Origin: Cyanobium sp. M30B3 | Lineage (GTDB): Bacteria; Cyanobacteriota; Cyanobacteriia; PCC-6307; Cyanobiaceae | DNA length: 64,000 nt | Assembly (NCBI GenBank): GCA_018399015.1 | Contig: CP073761.1 | Span: 1,240,001 to 1,304,000, forward strand | Reading direction: 5' to 3' | Part shown: one piece after another, positions 8,608-17,252 of the stretch | How the letters are laid out: each line of letters opens with the position of its first letter | How positions within the stretch are numbered: the first letter of the stretch is position 1 | The notes under the pieces: model-generated | Databases searched by the model: none | Seen by the model: the letters and a program-made list of their open reading frames with translations, nothing else | Told to the model about the DNA's origin: nothing | Position numbers and translations under genes: made by a program

Positions 8608-8877
8608 ATGCCTGAGCCACTCTGGCTGGTGCGTCCCCGTCCCGACGGGGGTTGCGACTACGTGAACTTTGAGCCGCAGCCCGGGATCGAATCCAGTGGT
8701 ATGTCATCCCCCTCTGCGGGGGGGACGTCGGTGGTGGAGATGCGCCAGGGCAGCCATCTGCCCCCCCAGCTGCCCCTGCTCAAGCACCGCCGGCGCCTCG
8801 ATCCGGCGGAGGCCCGGCGCTGGCAGGAGCGCCTGCTGCAGGAGGGGGGATTCCGCAGCAGTGAGCCCCTCTTCTAG
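8608..8877 (+). CDS. Small conserved hypothetical protein, possibly DUF1651-like
   Basis: The protein has 89 residues. It starts MPEPLWLVRPRPDGG and ends with an RRRLDPAEARRWQERLLQEGGF motif. The Trp at the start of the first strand and the late basic helix with RW..LL..GG resemble the short picocyanobacterial DUF1651 family, but this is from memory and weak. It lies 59 bp after prfC and 51 bp before the CPP1-like gene on the same strand. No catalytic motif is visible. Confidence 0.55.
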   Translation: MPEPLWLVRPRPDGGCDYVNFEPQPGIESSGMSSPSAGGTSVVEMRQGSHLPPQLPLLKHRRRLDPAEARRWQERLLQEGGFRSSEPLF

Positions 8878-8928
8878 GCCGCGCCTCGATACGCTCTGCA
8901 CAGGCGTTCCACTCCGCTGCCGCCGGTG

Positions 8929-9603
8929 ATGTCCGACTCCCCTGAACCGAACGCCAACCAGGTGCCATCGCCCTACGAGCGTCTGGGCATCAATCCGGAT
9001 GCCAGCTTCGATGCCGTGCAGGAGGCCCGCAATGCCCGTCTGCTCGAGGCCGGTGAAGACCCCCTGGCCCGCTCCCGCGTGGAGGCGGCCTACGACGCCG
9101 TGTTGATGGACCGGCTCAAGGAGCGCCAACAGGGGAAGGTGAGCACGGCGGCCCGCACCGCCTCCGCCAAGGAGCAGCAGCAGGCCAGCCCGCCCCCGCG
9201 CCTGCCCCTGCCGGCGGTGCCCAAGGTGGCCCTGCCCCGGGTATCGGCTGTCAGCTTCAGCGCCCCATCCCTCAGCCTGAGCGACGGCCAGGACCGCTGG
9301 CTCGCCCTGGCGGGGTCCGGCCTGCTGCTGGCGCTGCTCCTACTCCTGCCCACCCCTCCCGCCGAGTTGCTGCTGGCCCTGGCCACCGCCCTCTGCGTGG
9401 TGTGTCTGCAGCGTCGCCGTCGCCGTTTCCTGGCCGCGGTGGCTTGGGGGTTCGGCCTGCTGAGTCTCGGCCTGGTCCTGGGTGGGCTGCTGGTGGCGAT
9501 CGCCCCGGCCGATCTGCCCCTGGGGCTGCCCCTCGACCGCCTGCAGGTGCAGAGCATTCCGGCGCTGCTGTTGCTGCTGCTGGGCTCGCTGCTGGTGGCC
9601 TGA
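8929..9603 (+). CDS. CPP1-like membrane protein (J-like domain, chaperone-like protein of POR type)
   Basis: The protein is 224 residues long. An N-terminal J-like segment (SPYERLGINPDASFDAVQEARNARL, then AAYDAVLMDRLKER) is followed by a Pro-rich linker and three to four hydrophobic helices in the C-terminal half. This layout is that of the CPP1/DUF3353 family. In plants, CPP1 stabilises the light-dependent protochlorophyllide reductase in the chloroplast membrane. The cyanobacterial role is presumed similar but is not shown here. A GTG one codon before the chosen ATG is also possible. The gene converges on hslO with an 18-bp gap. Confidence 0.8.
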   Translation: MSDSPEPNANQVPSPYERLGINPDASFDAVQEARNARLLEAGEDPLARSRVEAAYDAVLMDRLKERQQGKVSTAARTASAKEQQQASPPPRLPLPAVPKVALPRVSAVSFSAPSLSLSDGQDRWLALAGSGLLLALLLLLPTPPAELLLALATALCVVCLQRRRRRFLAAVAWGFGLLSLGLVLGGLLVAIAPADLPLGLPLDRLQVQSIPALLLLLLGSLLVA

Positions 9604-9621
9604 CCAGCAGCCCCACACCCC

Positions 9622-10539
9622 TCAGCCGGCGGGGCCCAGCTCGGCGATCAACGCTGCCAGCTCATTGCCGCCCACCTGATACACGGCATTGCAGAAGTGG
9701 CAGGTGAGTTCCGCCTGCCCGTCCTCGGCGAGCATCGCGCTGAGCTCATCGCGTCCCAGCAGCTTCAGGGCACCCAGGCTGCGCTCGCGGCTGCAGGGAC
9801 AGCTGAAGCGCACAGGCTGGCAGGGATCTTCCCCTCCCAGGGGCTGGGGATCGAGGTCGGGGAAGATGTCTTCCAGCAGGGTTTGCAGGTGCCCGTCGCA
9901 GGCCGCCAGGCGCTGGCTGAAGCCACTCACCTCGCGGCAGCGCTCCTCCAGCAGCGCCACCAGGGCTGGCTCCTGCGCCGCCTTGGGCAGCACCTGCACC
10001 AGCACCCCGCCGCTGCACGTCACGCCCCCGCTGTTGATCTGCTCTCCGACGAACACCGCCGAAGGCGTCTGCTCAGAGTGCAGCAGGTAGGAGGCCAGGT
10101 CGTCGCCGATGCCGCCGCTCACCAGTTCCACCGTGGAGCTGAACGGTTCCCCTTCCCCGAGATCCCGCACCACGTGCAGGTAGCCGGTGCCGGTGGCGCG
10201 GCGGAAGTCGAACTGGCGGCCGCCGTGGCCGTCGTCGAGCAGGTCGAGTTCCAGCGAGGGTTCACCCACGTAGCCCCGCACCGTGCCGTTGCGGCCCGCA
10301 TCCACCATCAGGCCGCGCAGGGGGCCATCGGAAGAGATGCGCAGATTCACCCGGCCGTGGGCCACCTTCATCGAGCTGGCCAGCAGCAGCCCGGCGGTCA
10401 TGGCCCGGCCCAGCAGGGCGGTGGTGAGAAAGGAGAGCTGGTGGCGCTCGGCGGCCACGCGGCTGGCGGCCGTGGTGGTCACCGCCACCAGGCGGATGCC
10501 GCCGCCGGCAGCGGTGGCACGCAACAGCTGGTCACTCAC
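9622..10539 (-). CDS. hslO: Hsp33 redox-regulated chaperone
   Basis: Hsp33 is a cytosolic holdase activated by oxidation. The 305-residue protein has the N-terminal substrate domain ([12 protein letters not shown], then [15 protein letters not shown]) and the C-terminal zinc-binding switch CPCSRE ... CHFCNAVY, giving the four cysteines of the CxC/CxxC center. The GTG start at 10539 overlaps the stop of the upstream ABC ATPase gene as GTGA, so translation is probably coupled. Confidence 0.95.
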   Translation of the reverse strand: MSDQLLRATAAGGGIRLVAVTTTAASRVAAERHQLSFLTTALLGRAMTAGLLLASSMKVAHGRVNLRISSDGPLRGLMVDAGRNGTVRGYVGEPSLELDLLDDGHGGRQFDFRRATGTGYLHVVRDLGEGEPFSSTVELVSGGIGDDLASYLLHSEQTPSAVFVGEQINSGGVTCSGGVLVQVLPKAAQEPALVALLEERCREVSGFSQRLAACDGHLQTLLEDIFPDLDPQPLGGEDPCQPVRFSCPCSRERSLGALKLLGRDELSAMLAEDGQAELTCHFCNAVYQVGGNELAALIAELGPAG

Positions 10540-11222
10540 GCTGGCAGGCTCCCAATCCGGGCATCGTACGGATCCCCTTCCGGCGCCTGATGCCCCCCGC
10601 GGGCGCTGAGCACGCCCCGCTCCAGTTGCCAGCTGCAGTGGGCCAGACCCTCGAACAGATCCGGTTCGTGGGTCACGACCAGCACCGCCCGCTCCCGCGC
10701 CAGCACGGCCAGCAGATCCACCACATCGGCCCGCACGGCCCAGTCGAGGCCGGCGGTGGGTTCATCGAGCAGCAGCACCGGCGGGTCCCGCAGCAGCTGC
10801 ACCGCTAAGGCCAGGCGCCGCTGCTGGCCGCCACTGAGTTGTTCCGGCGGCTGCTGCGGCGACAGCCCGGCGAGTCCCACCAGCTCGAGGATCTGCTCCA
10901 GCCGCTCGGCGGGCTGGCGGCGCTGGCCGAGGCGCAGTTCCTGGCCCACGCTCAGGCCGAGGAAATGGCGTTCGGGGAACTGGAACACCAGGCCGCACAG
11001 CCAGCGGCGCTGGCGGCTGCTGAGCACCTCGCCGTTCCAGCTGATCCGCCCCCGCTCCGGTTCGGCCAATCCGCTGATCACCTCCAGCAGGGTGGTCTTG
11101 CCACTGCCACTGCGGCCGGCCACCAACCCCAGCTGGCCCTGGGCCAGCCGCAGGTTCAGCCCATCGAGCACGGGCCGGACCGCCGTGGCCGGCTGGTAGC
11201 GCACGCCGCTGAGATCGAGCAT
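10536..11222 (-). CDS. ABC transporter ATP-binding protein
   Basis: The 228-residue nucleotide-binding subunit has a Walker A motif [13 protein letters not shown], a Q-loop ([10 protein letters not shown]), the signature LSGGQQRR, a Walker [12 protein letters not shown] and the switch histidine in VVTHEPD. The Q-loop FQFPE and the short length resemble energy-coupling-factor and cobalt-type ATPases. No permease or binding protein is adjacent, so the substrate is unknown. It is translationally coupled to hslO. Confidence 0.85.
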   Translation of the reverse strand: MLDLSGVRYQPATAVRPVLDGLNLRLAQGQLGLVAGRSGSGKTTLLEVISGLAEPERGRISWNGEVLSSRQRRWLCGLVFQFPERHFLGLSVGQELRLGQRRQPAERLEQILELVGLAGLSPQQPPEQLSGGQQRRLALAVQLLRDPPVLLLDEPTAGLDWAVRADVVDLLAVLARERAVLVVTHEPDLFEGLAHCSWQLERGVLSARGGHQAPEGDPYDARIGSLPA

Positions 11223-11302
11223 GGCCCCAGCATGCCCGAGTCCGGCCGGGGCGCCGCGGCGTGGGGGATAGTGAGGGTCCCCCTGTGCCAACCCGCTGCT
11301 CC

Positions 11303-11758
11303 ATGGAGGTGCGTTTCCGCGAGTTCGATCCCTTCAACTGCTGGATCTGGATGCACTTCCCCCATCCGCCCGGCCAGGGGGAGCGGGGGTACCTGGAGAC
11401 CACCTTCGACAGCTGGTTCTTCCTGGGCAAGCTGGGCGGTTTCAACGCCGAGAACCTGCAGGCCCATGAGGCGGATGGGGCCGACCTGGGCTGGCTGGCC
11501 TACGACGCCGAGGCGGCGGCCGGCAGCCTGCCCGCCCTGATGCACAACATGGGCCCGATCGAGTACCAGGGCAGCTGGGCCCGCTGCTGGGTGGACCTGG
11601 GCACCAGCGACGCCTTCGGCCTCGACGTGCTGATCAATGCCCTGCGCCAGCTGGACAACGACCTGCTGGAGATCGAGGAGCTGTGCATCGGCGGCATCAA
11701 TGACGACTGGCCGGTTGAGGAGCAGGGCGAGGCCCTGTTCCCCCTGATGGGCGGCTGA
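11303..11758 (+). CDS. DUF3531 family protein
   Basis: The protein has 151 residues and opens with MEVRFREFDPFNCWIWMHFP, a start I recognise as the conserved DUF3531 N-terminus found across cyanobacteria and plastids. It is acidic and soluble, with no membrane segment. Function is unknown. The ATG at 11303 fits the conserved N-terminus; an upstream in-frame extension overlaps the promoter region of the divergent ABC gene and looks non-coding. rsmE follows 10 bp later. Confidence 0.8.
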   Translation: MEVRFREFDPFNCWIWMHFPHPPGQGERGYLETTFDSWFFLGKLGGFNAENLQAHEADGADLGWLAYDAEAAAGSLPALMHNMGPIEYQGSWARCWVDLGTSDAFGLDVLINALRQLDNDLLEIEELCIGGINDDWPVEEQGEALFPLMGG

Positions 11759-11768
11759 GGACTCTGCG

Positions 11769-12648
11769 GTGAGCCGGGAGTGGCGTCGCTTGCTGGTGGC
11801 CCCGGAGCGGCTGGCCGCCTGTGACGGCCGCCTGGCGCTGCTCACCGAGGAGGGCCACTACCTGCGCCGGGTGCTGCGGCTGCGCGGAGGCGAGCAGCTG
11901 GCCCTGCTCGACGGCCTGGGGCGGCTGTGGACGGCCCGGCTGGAGCTGGTTGCGGCCGCCGCGGGGTCAGCAGGGCGGGGCCGGGAGTCCCGGCAGCAGG
12001 CGGTGGCCGTGCTGGAGCAGCCCCTCAGCGAGCCCCTGATGGAGCAGCCCCAGCCCCGCCCCGCCCTGGAGCTGGCCGTGGCCCTGCCCCGGTTGGATGC
12101 GGATGTGGCGCTGCGCATGGCCTGTGAGCTGGGCATCGACCGCTTCACACCGCTGCAGGCGGCCCGCAGCGTGGTGCAGGAGCGCTGCAGACCCCAGCGG
12201 CAGCAGGCGATCGTGCGTGAGGCGGTGGAGCAGTGCGAGCGGCTCTGGCTGCCCCAGCTCGCCCCCGAACAGCTCGCCCTCCAGTGGTTCGGCAGCTCGG
12301 TGGCCCCGCCATCCGGGGGCGGCTGCCGAACTGCGGCTGCTGGCCACCACCCGGCGGCCGGGGCTTGCCCCGGTGGAGCAGCTGCTGGATCAGCTGCTGC
12401 AGCGGCATGCGGATGCGCCCCAGGCTCAGGCTCCCCTGGGACCGCCCCCCCAGTGGATTCGGATGGCGATCGGCCCTGAGGGGGGCTGGACCGGCGATGA
12501 AGAGCGGCAGGCGGAGGCCGCGGGATGGCTGCCGGTGTGCCTGGGGGACACCATCCTGCGCACCGCAACGGCGGCGGTGCTGGCGGCCGGCTGGATGGCC
12601 GCCTGGCGCCGCCGGCTGCGCCAGGGAGGGCGCGAACTCAGCTCTTGA
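11769..12648 (+). CDS. rsmE: 16S rRNA (uracil1498-N3)-methyltransferase, split by a frameshift
   Basis: RsmE methylates U1498 of 16S rRNA. The N-terminal half (REWRRLLVAPERL, then HYLRRVLRLRGGEQLALLDG) is read from the GTG at 11769. The C-terminal half (IRMAIGPEGGWTGDEE, then LPVCLGDTILRTATA, the SPOUT knot that binds SAM) is in the next frame. The break falls in a five-G run at 12315-12319; four Gs would restore one reading frame of about 292 residues, normal for RsmE. If the extra G is real, the gene has lost its catalytic domain. Its end overlaps the convergent gene by 11 bp. Confidence 0.85.
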
Positions 12649-13072
12649 ACAGGTCGGCCGCCATCGCCTTGAAACCGGCCAGGTTGGCGCCGGCGGTGCG
12701 GCGGCGGCTGGCGATCGCGTTGGCCGGGTTGAGGCACTCGGGGGCGAAGGTGGCGCTGCTGGGGGCGGGCCGCGCCTCCTGGGCTGCCCGCAGTTCGGCT
12801 GCGATCGCTTCAGCGGTGGTGAGCATCGGCTTGGCCGCTGCCGCGGGTGCCGCCGCTGCTGCGGGAGCCGCCGTGCCGCGGTTGGTTTCGGCCTTGGTTG
12901 CGGCGTTGGCTTCGGCCTTGGCGGGGGCAGGAGCTGCTGCTGGGGCTGCTGGGGGGGCGGCCTGGGGATCGCGCACCGCCACCTGTACCGCAGCTGCAGC
13001 CTTCTGCCCCCCATCCGCGGCCGCTTCTTTGTCGAGGTCGAGGAAGAACGACTCTTTGCGCTTGAAGAACAT
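12638..13072 (-). CDS. Conserved hypothetical Ala/Pro-rich protein
   Basis: The protein has 144 residues. A short N-terminal block (MFFKRKESFFLDLDKEAAA) and a C-terminal block (NPANAIASRRRTAGANLAGF, then KAMAADLFKS) look conserved. They flank a long Ala/Pro/Lys linker of low complexity. I do not recognise a domain. The C-terminal basic helix might bind a partner or nucleic acid, but that is a guess. GTG one codon upstream of the ATG is an alternative start. Confidence 0.6.
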   Translation of the reverse strand: MFFKRKESFFLDLDKEAAADGGQKAAAAVQVAVRDPQAAPPAAPAAAPAPAKAEANAATKAETNRGTAAPAAAAAPAAAAKPMLTTAEAIAAELRAAQEARPAPSSATFAPECLNPANAIASRRRTAGANLAGFKAMAADLFKS

Positions 13073-13169
13073 CACCGCAGCCCTGGGGTGGGCTGATTAT
13101 CCGCTGCCATCCCCGCCCCTGGTGGCGCTCCGTAGGGCTGTGCAACACAGCCCGTGACCCCACACACTG

Positions 13170-13964
13170 GTGCCGCTCCCGCCGCCCATCCCCGTGACCG
13201 CTCCGTTTCCGGACTGGCTGCCGGCCCAGCAGCCGCTCGCCTGGTTGCTGGCGCTGGTTCTCAATGGGGTGCTGATCGGCCTGGCCCAGCGCCTGCCCCT
13301 GCTCACGCCCGCCGGCTGGTGCCATGCCGCCATCCTGGGCACGATCCTCTGGGGCTGCCTCGGACCCCGCGGCTGGCTGGCCGTGGTGGTGTATCTGCTG
13401 GTGGGCTCGCTGGTGACCCGCCTGGGCTTCCAGCGCAAGCAGCAGCAGGGGCTCGCCGAGGCCAGGGGTGGGCGGCGCGGGCCGGAGAACGTGTGGGGCT
13501 CGGCGGCCACCGGCGCCCTGCTGGCCATGGCCTCCGCCCTGGCACCAGCCGCCTGGCAGCGGCCGCTGCTGCTGGCCTTCGTCGCCAGCTTTGCCGCCAA
13601 GCTCGCCGACACCTGCGGCAGTGAGGTGGGCAAGCGCTGGGGCCGGCGCTGCGTGCTGATCACGGACCTGCGCCCCGTGGCCCCGGGCACGGACGGTGCG
13701 ATCAGCCTGGCGGGCAGTCTGGCCAGCCTGGCGGGCAGTGCCCTGATGGCTGGCCTCGGCCTGCTGCTCGGGCTGCTGGCCGATGTGCCCTCGGCCCTGC
13801 TGGTGACCCTGGTGGGCCTGCTGGCCACGCTCCTGGAGAGCGTGATCGGTGCCACGGCCCAGCGGCGTGTGCACTGGTTGAGCAACGAGCTGGTGAACGG
13901 GATTCAGACGGCCCTGGCGGCGGCCCTGGCCCTGCTGGGCTCCAGCTGGCTGCTGGCCTCCTGA
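13170..13964 (+). CDS. DUF92 family membrane protein, VTE6-like (phytyl-phosphate kinase type)
   Basis: The protein is 264 residues long with about six to seven hydrophobic segments. ENVWGSAATGALLA, FAAKLADTCGSEVGKRWGRR and APGTDGAISLAG are hallmark stretches of the DUF92/TIGR00297 family. Plant and cyanobacterial VTE6 proteins of this family phosphorylate phytyl-phosphate from chlorophyll turnover for tocopherol and phylloquinone synthesis. That role is inferred from the family. The start (GTG at 13170) is uncertain; another GTG lies at 13194. Its 3' end overlaps the convergent sigma factor gene by 61 bp. Confidence 0.8.
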   Translation: MPLPPPIPVTAPFPDWLPAQQPLAWLLALVLNGVLIGLAQRLPLLTPAGWCHAAILGTILWGCLGPRGWLAVVVYLLVGSLVTRLGFQRKQQQGLAEARGGRRGPENVWGSAATGALLAMASALAPAAWQRPLLLAFVASFAAKLADTCGSEVGKRWGRRCVLITDLRPVAPGTDGAISLAGSLASLAGSALMAGLGLLLGLLADVPSALLVTLVGLLATLLESVIGATAQRRVHWLSNELVNGIQTALAAALALLGSSWLLAS

Positions 13965-14773
13965 AGCGAGCGCTTCAGGGCTTGCGCCCGCCTCCGGCAG
14001 TCCAGGGTGTGGCAGCCCAGGCGCTCGGCCACTGCGCTCCAGCTCAGGCCGTCGATCCAGCGGGCGTCCAGCAGTTCGCGGTCGGCGGGCTCCAGGCCGT
14101 CCATGTGCCGCCGCAGCCAGTGGAGCTGGGGGTCGTCGTCCTCGGCTGCCCGGGGCGCGGCCGCGCTGATCTGATCCAGCCAGCTGTCGCCCGCCTCGTC
14201 GCCATCGCCGCCCCCCCGGGGCTGGTCGAGGCTGGAGACCCCAAGGGCCCGCTGCACCGCGTCGGCCTCCTGCAGCCGGCTCAGGCTGCAGCCGAGGGCC
14301 GCTGCCAGCTCGGCGGCTGGCATGGGGCTGAGGCCTGCGGCCTGCCGCTTCTCCTGCAGAGCCCGCGCCCGTTGCTGCAGTTCCCGCAGGCGCCGCGGCG
14401 TGCGCAGCGGCTGCTGACGCTCCCGCTGATCCATGCGCATCGCGCCCTGGATGTAGGGCACGGCAAAGCTGCTCAGGGCCACGTTGCGGCTGGTGTCGAA
14501 GCACTCCACCGCCCGGATCAGACCCTCGTAACCGGCGGAGCAGAGGTCGTCGTAGGGCCGGCCGCTGCGCTGGCTTTCCCGGTTGGCCACCATGTGCACC
14601 AGCCCCATGTTCTGGGTCACCAGGGCGTTGCGCCAGTGCAGGCGGGCGGCGGCGCCCCGACTGCCGTCGAGGCGGGACAGCAGCTCCTGGTTTCGCTGCT
14701 GCCGGCGGCTGGAGGGGCAGGGGGCTTCTGCCGGGTGCACAAGGGCCGGGCTGCTGGAAGGGGAAAGTGCCAT
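13904..14773 (-). CDS. Sigma-70 family RNA polymerase sigma factor, group 3-like
   Basis: The 289-residue protein contains region 2 (NALVTQNMGLVHMVANR, then YDDLCSAGYEGLIRAVECFD, and SSFAVPYIQGAMRMDQRER). Region 3 (AAELAAALGCSLSRLQEAD) and region 4 (LLDARWIDGLSWSAVAERLG) follow. There is no group 1 N-terminal extension. Region 4 is somewhat diverged, so it is probably an alternative sigma factor near the SigF/SigG group; the exact type cannot be set here. No anti-sigma factor gene is adjacent. Confidence 0.85.
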   Translation of the reverse strand: MALSPSSSPALVHPAEAPCPSSRRQQRNQELLSRLDGSRGAAARLHWRNALVTQNMGLVHMVANRESQRSGRPYDDLCSAGYEGLIRAVECFDTSRNVALSSFAVPYIQGAMRMDQRERQQPLRTPRRLRELQQRARALQEKRQAAGLSPMPAAELAAALGCSLSRLQEADAVQRALGVSSLDQPRGGGDGDEAGDSWLDQISAAAPRAAEDDDPQLHWLRRHMDGLEPADRELLDARWIDGLSWSAVAERLGCHTLDCRRRAQALKRSLQEASSQLEPSRARAAARAV

Positions 14774-14942
14774 GGGATGGCGGAGCGGATGGGGATGAAG
14801 ACGGCCCCGCGTCGAGGCCTGCCATCACCCTCCGCGTTCCGCTCCGCCGGGCCATCACCGGTTCGGGTGGTTCGGATCACCCACCCGGGGGATGGAAGCT
14901 CCGGGCGGTTTGAATACAGGTTGTTGTGCCGATTGGCCAGCC

Positions 14943-15335
14943 ATGCCGATTGCCGCCACCTCCACCGCTGCTGCCCCCACCACCCCGCAGGCGCGCCGCA
15001 TCCGCCAGCTGGAGCGGGACCTGGAGGAGGCCCGCCGCATCGGCCGCTGGCTCAGTGACGACGAGCGGGCCCAGCGGGCCCTGGAGCAGCAGCGGCTGCA
15101 AGAGGAGCTCCAGGAGCAGCGCCAGCAGCGCCGCAAGCTGCTGGCCGTGCTGGTGGTCTCGCTGCTGCTCCCTCCCCTCTGGCCCCTGGCGATCGCCCTC
15201 ACCCTCTATCTGCTCTTCCCCGCCACCACCCTGCGCCTGGCCGTGGCCACCGGGGTGAGTCTGCTGGCGCTGGGGGGCCTGCTGGCCGTGCTGATCACCA
15301 CCCTGGTGGTGGCCCTGCTGGCGCTGCTGCTCTGA
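14943..15335 (+). CDS. Hypothetical protein with coiled coil and two membrane segments
   Basis: The protein has 130 residues. Residues 15-65 form a charged helix rich in Arg, Glu and Gln (RRIRQLERDLEEARRIG, then EQQRLQEELQEQRQQRRK), a likely coiled coil. Two strongly hydrophobic segments follow to the C-terminus. I do not recognise the family. The gene converges on the SGNH hydrolase gene with a 29-bp gap. Confidence 0.55.
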   Translation: MPIAATSTAAAPTTPQARRIRQLERDLEEARRIGRWLSDDERAQRALEQQRLQEELQEQRQQRRKLLAVLVVSLLLPPLWPLAIALTLYLLFPATTLRLAVATGVSLLALGGLLAVLITTLVVALLALLL

Positions 15336-15364
15336 CCGCAGGTCCCCGCCGATCCTCCGGCTGC

Positions 15365-16060
15365 TCAGCGCAGGGGCGTGGGGATCTGCTGGGGCTGCAG
15401 GTCGGCCCACTGCAACAGGGCCGGCCAGCGGCGCACCCGCTCGAACAGCTGGCGGTGCCCCTCCGAATTCAGGTGCAGACCATCCTCATGCAGCCAGGTC
15501 GGCCAGCGTGGATCGGCCAGCAGGTCGTCGAGCAGGGGCAGAAACGGCACCCCGGCCTCCATGCAGGCCTCCTCCACCAGCCCCTCGTAGCGACGCACGT
15601 CCTCCAGCTGGTACCAGAGCACCTCGGCAAAGGGCATCGCCTCCTCGCGCACCGGCGTGAGGCCGATCATCAGCACCGGGGCAATGGTGCGGGCCTGCAG
15701 CAGCAGCCGCTGCAGGCCGAACAGGAACCCCTCGGCGTCCAGCTGGGGGCGGCCATCGTGCCGGCCCACCCGCGCCGCGTCGTTGAGCCCCACCGCCAGC
15801 AGGATGCCCTGGGGCTGCTGGCGGCGCAGTTCGCCGCGGCAGCGCACCTCCGCCTGCAGTCGCCCCGCCACCCGCTCCAGGCCGTCGCCCCGCACCCCCA
15901 GCGGGTAGAGCACCGGCCCGAGCGGCAGCTCCATCCAGTGGCGGCGCAGCCGCTCGCACCAGCCCCCCTCCAGCGGGTCGCCCCAGCCATACACGCCGCT
16001 GTCTCCCAACACGATCAGCTTGCGGGGTATGGCGGTGTGCACGGTGGCGGTGGGGGGCAT
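15365..16060 (-). CDS. SGNH/GDSL-type hydrolase
   Basis: The 231-residue protein has block I GDSGVYGWGD with the nucleophile serine, a later AVGLNDAARVG stretch carrying the oxyanion Asn, and block V DGLHLNSEGH with the catalytic Asp and His. It is therefore an esterase/lipase of the SGNH fold. The natural substrate is unknown and no signal peptide is evident. It is divergent from mnmH with 89 bp between the starts. Confidence 0.8.
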   Translation of the reverse strand: MPPTATVHTAIPRKLIVLGDSGVYGWGDPLEGGWCERLRRHWMELPLGPVLYPLGVRGDGLERVAGRLQAEVRCRGELRRQQPQGILLAVGLNDAARVGRHDGRPQLDAEGFLFGLQRLLLQARTIAPVLMIGLTPVREEAMPFAEVLWYQLEDVRRYEGLVEEACMEAGVPFLPLLDDLLADPRWPTWLHEDGLHLNSEGHRQLFERVRRWPALLQWADLQPQQIPTPLR

Positions 16061-16149
16061 GGCGGCTGGCGGATGTGCGCTGATCCTGCTCCAGCCCTGA
16101 ACCCTGTCCGTCGTGCCCGGGCCCACCCGCCGCCAGGCACGATTGGGCG

Positions 16150-17252
16150 ATGGCGTCTCCTCCTTCCCAGCCGCTCTCCGACGCGCTCGGCCCATCCCGG
16201 TTGCCCGGCGAAGCCACGGGGGTCCTGGCGGTGCCGGCCTTCCTGGCAGCTGGTGGCGGCGCCGTGGTGGACGTGCGCAGCCCTGGGGAGTTCGCCCAGG
16301 GCCACATCCCCGCTGCCCACAACCTGCCGCTGTTCGATGACGCCGGCCGGGCCGCGGTTGGCACGCTGTACAAGCAGCAGGGACGGCGCGCGGCGGTGCT
16401 GCACGGGCTGGCCCTCGTGGGTCCGCGGCTGGAGACGATGGCCGGCCAGCTGGACGCGCTGGCGGCTCGAGCGCCGGGGCAGCCGCTGCGGCTGCTCTGC
16501 TGGCGGGGGGCATGCGCAGCGCCAGCGTGGCCTGGCTGGCGGGCCAGCTCGATCTGCCGGTGCTGCGCCTGGATGGCGGCTACAAGGCCTTCCGCCGCTG
16601 GGCCCTGGAGCGGTTTGAGCGGCCCTGGCCCCTGCGACTGCTGGGGGGGCGCACCGGCACGGGCAAGACCGAACTGCTGCTCGCCCTGGCCGAGCGTGGG
16701 GTGGCCGTGGTGGATCTGGAGGGCCTGGCCCACCACCGCGGCAGCAGCTTCGGCGGCCTCGGCCTGCCTCCCCAGCCCAGCAGCGAGCACTACGAGAACC
16801 GCCTGGCCTGTGCCCTCAGCGAGCTTGCGGATGCCGCCGAGATCTGGCTGGAGGCCGAGAGTGCCCAGGTGGGCCGCTGCCGCATCCCGGCCGGCCTCTG
16901 GCAACAGATGCGCTCGGCCCCGGTCCTGGAGGTGAAGCGTCCCCTGGAGCAGCGGGTGGAGCAGCTCGTCGCCGTGTATGGGGTGCAGGACCCCGCCGCC
17001 CTGGCCGAGGCCACCGGCCGCATCGCGCGCCGGCTCGGCCCCCAGCGCACGGCAGCCGCCCTCGAGGCGATCGAGCGCCATGACTGGGCCGCCGCCTGCC
17101 GCCAGATGCTCGACTACTACGACCGCTGCTACGACCATGAGCTCAGCGGCCATGCCACCCAGCCGGTGGACCTGGGCAATCTCAGCCCCGGGCAGGCGGC
17201 TGAGCTGTTGCTGGGGCAGGCACTGGTGCGGCCCCGTTGCCCGGAGCGGTGA
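16150..17252 (+). CDS. mnmH: tRNA 2-selenouridine synthase, split by a frameshift
   Basis: MnmH (SelU) replaces sulfur by selenium at the wobble uridine of some tRNAs. The N-terminal rhodanese domain (VVDVRSPGEFAQGHIPAAHN and the Cys of LLCWRGG) and the C-terminal P-loop domain (LGGRTGTGKTELLLALAE) are both present but in different frames. The break is in the six-G run at 16505-16510; seven Gs would give the family motif CWRGGMRS and one protein of about 367 residues. The 3' end overlaps the convergent phnE gene by 71 bp. No selD is in the window, so selenium use is not otherwise supported here. Confidence 0.85.

Noticed and set aside
16505-16512. Programmed ribosomal frameshift in mnmH
   Set aside because: A G run is possible as a slippery site, but three other genes break in the same kind of run and have no reason to be programmed, so a shared technical cause is simpler.
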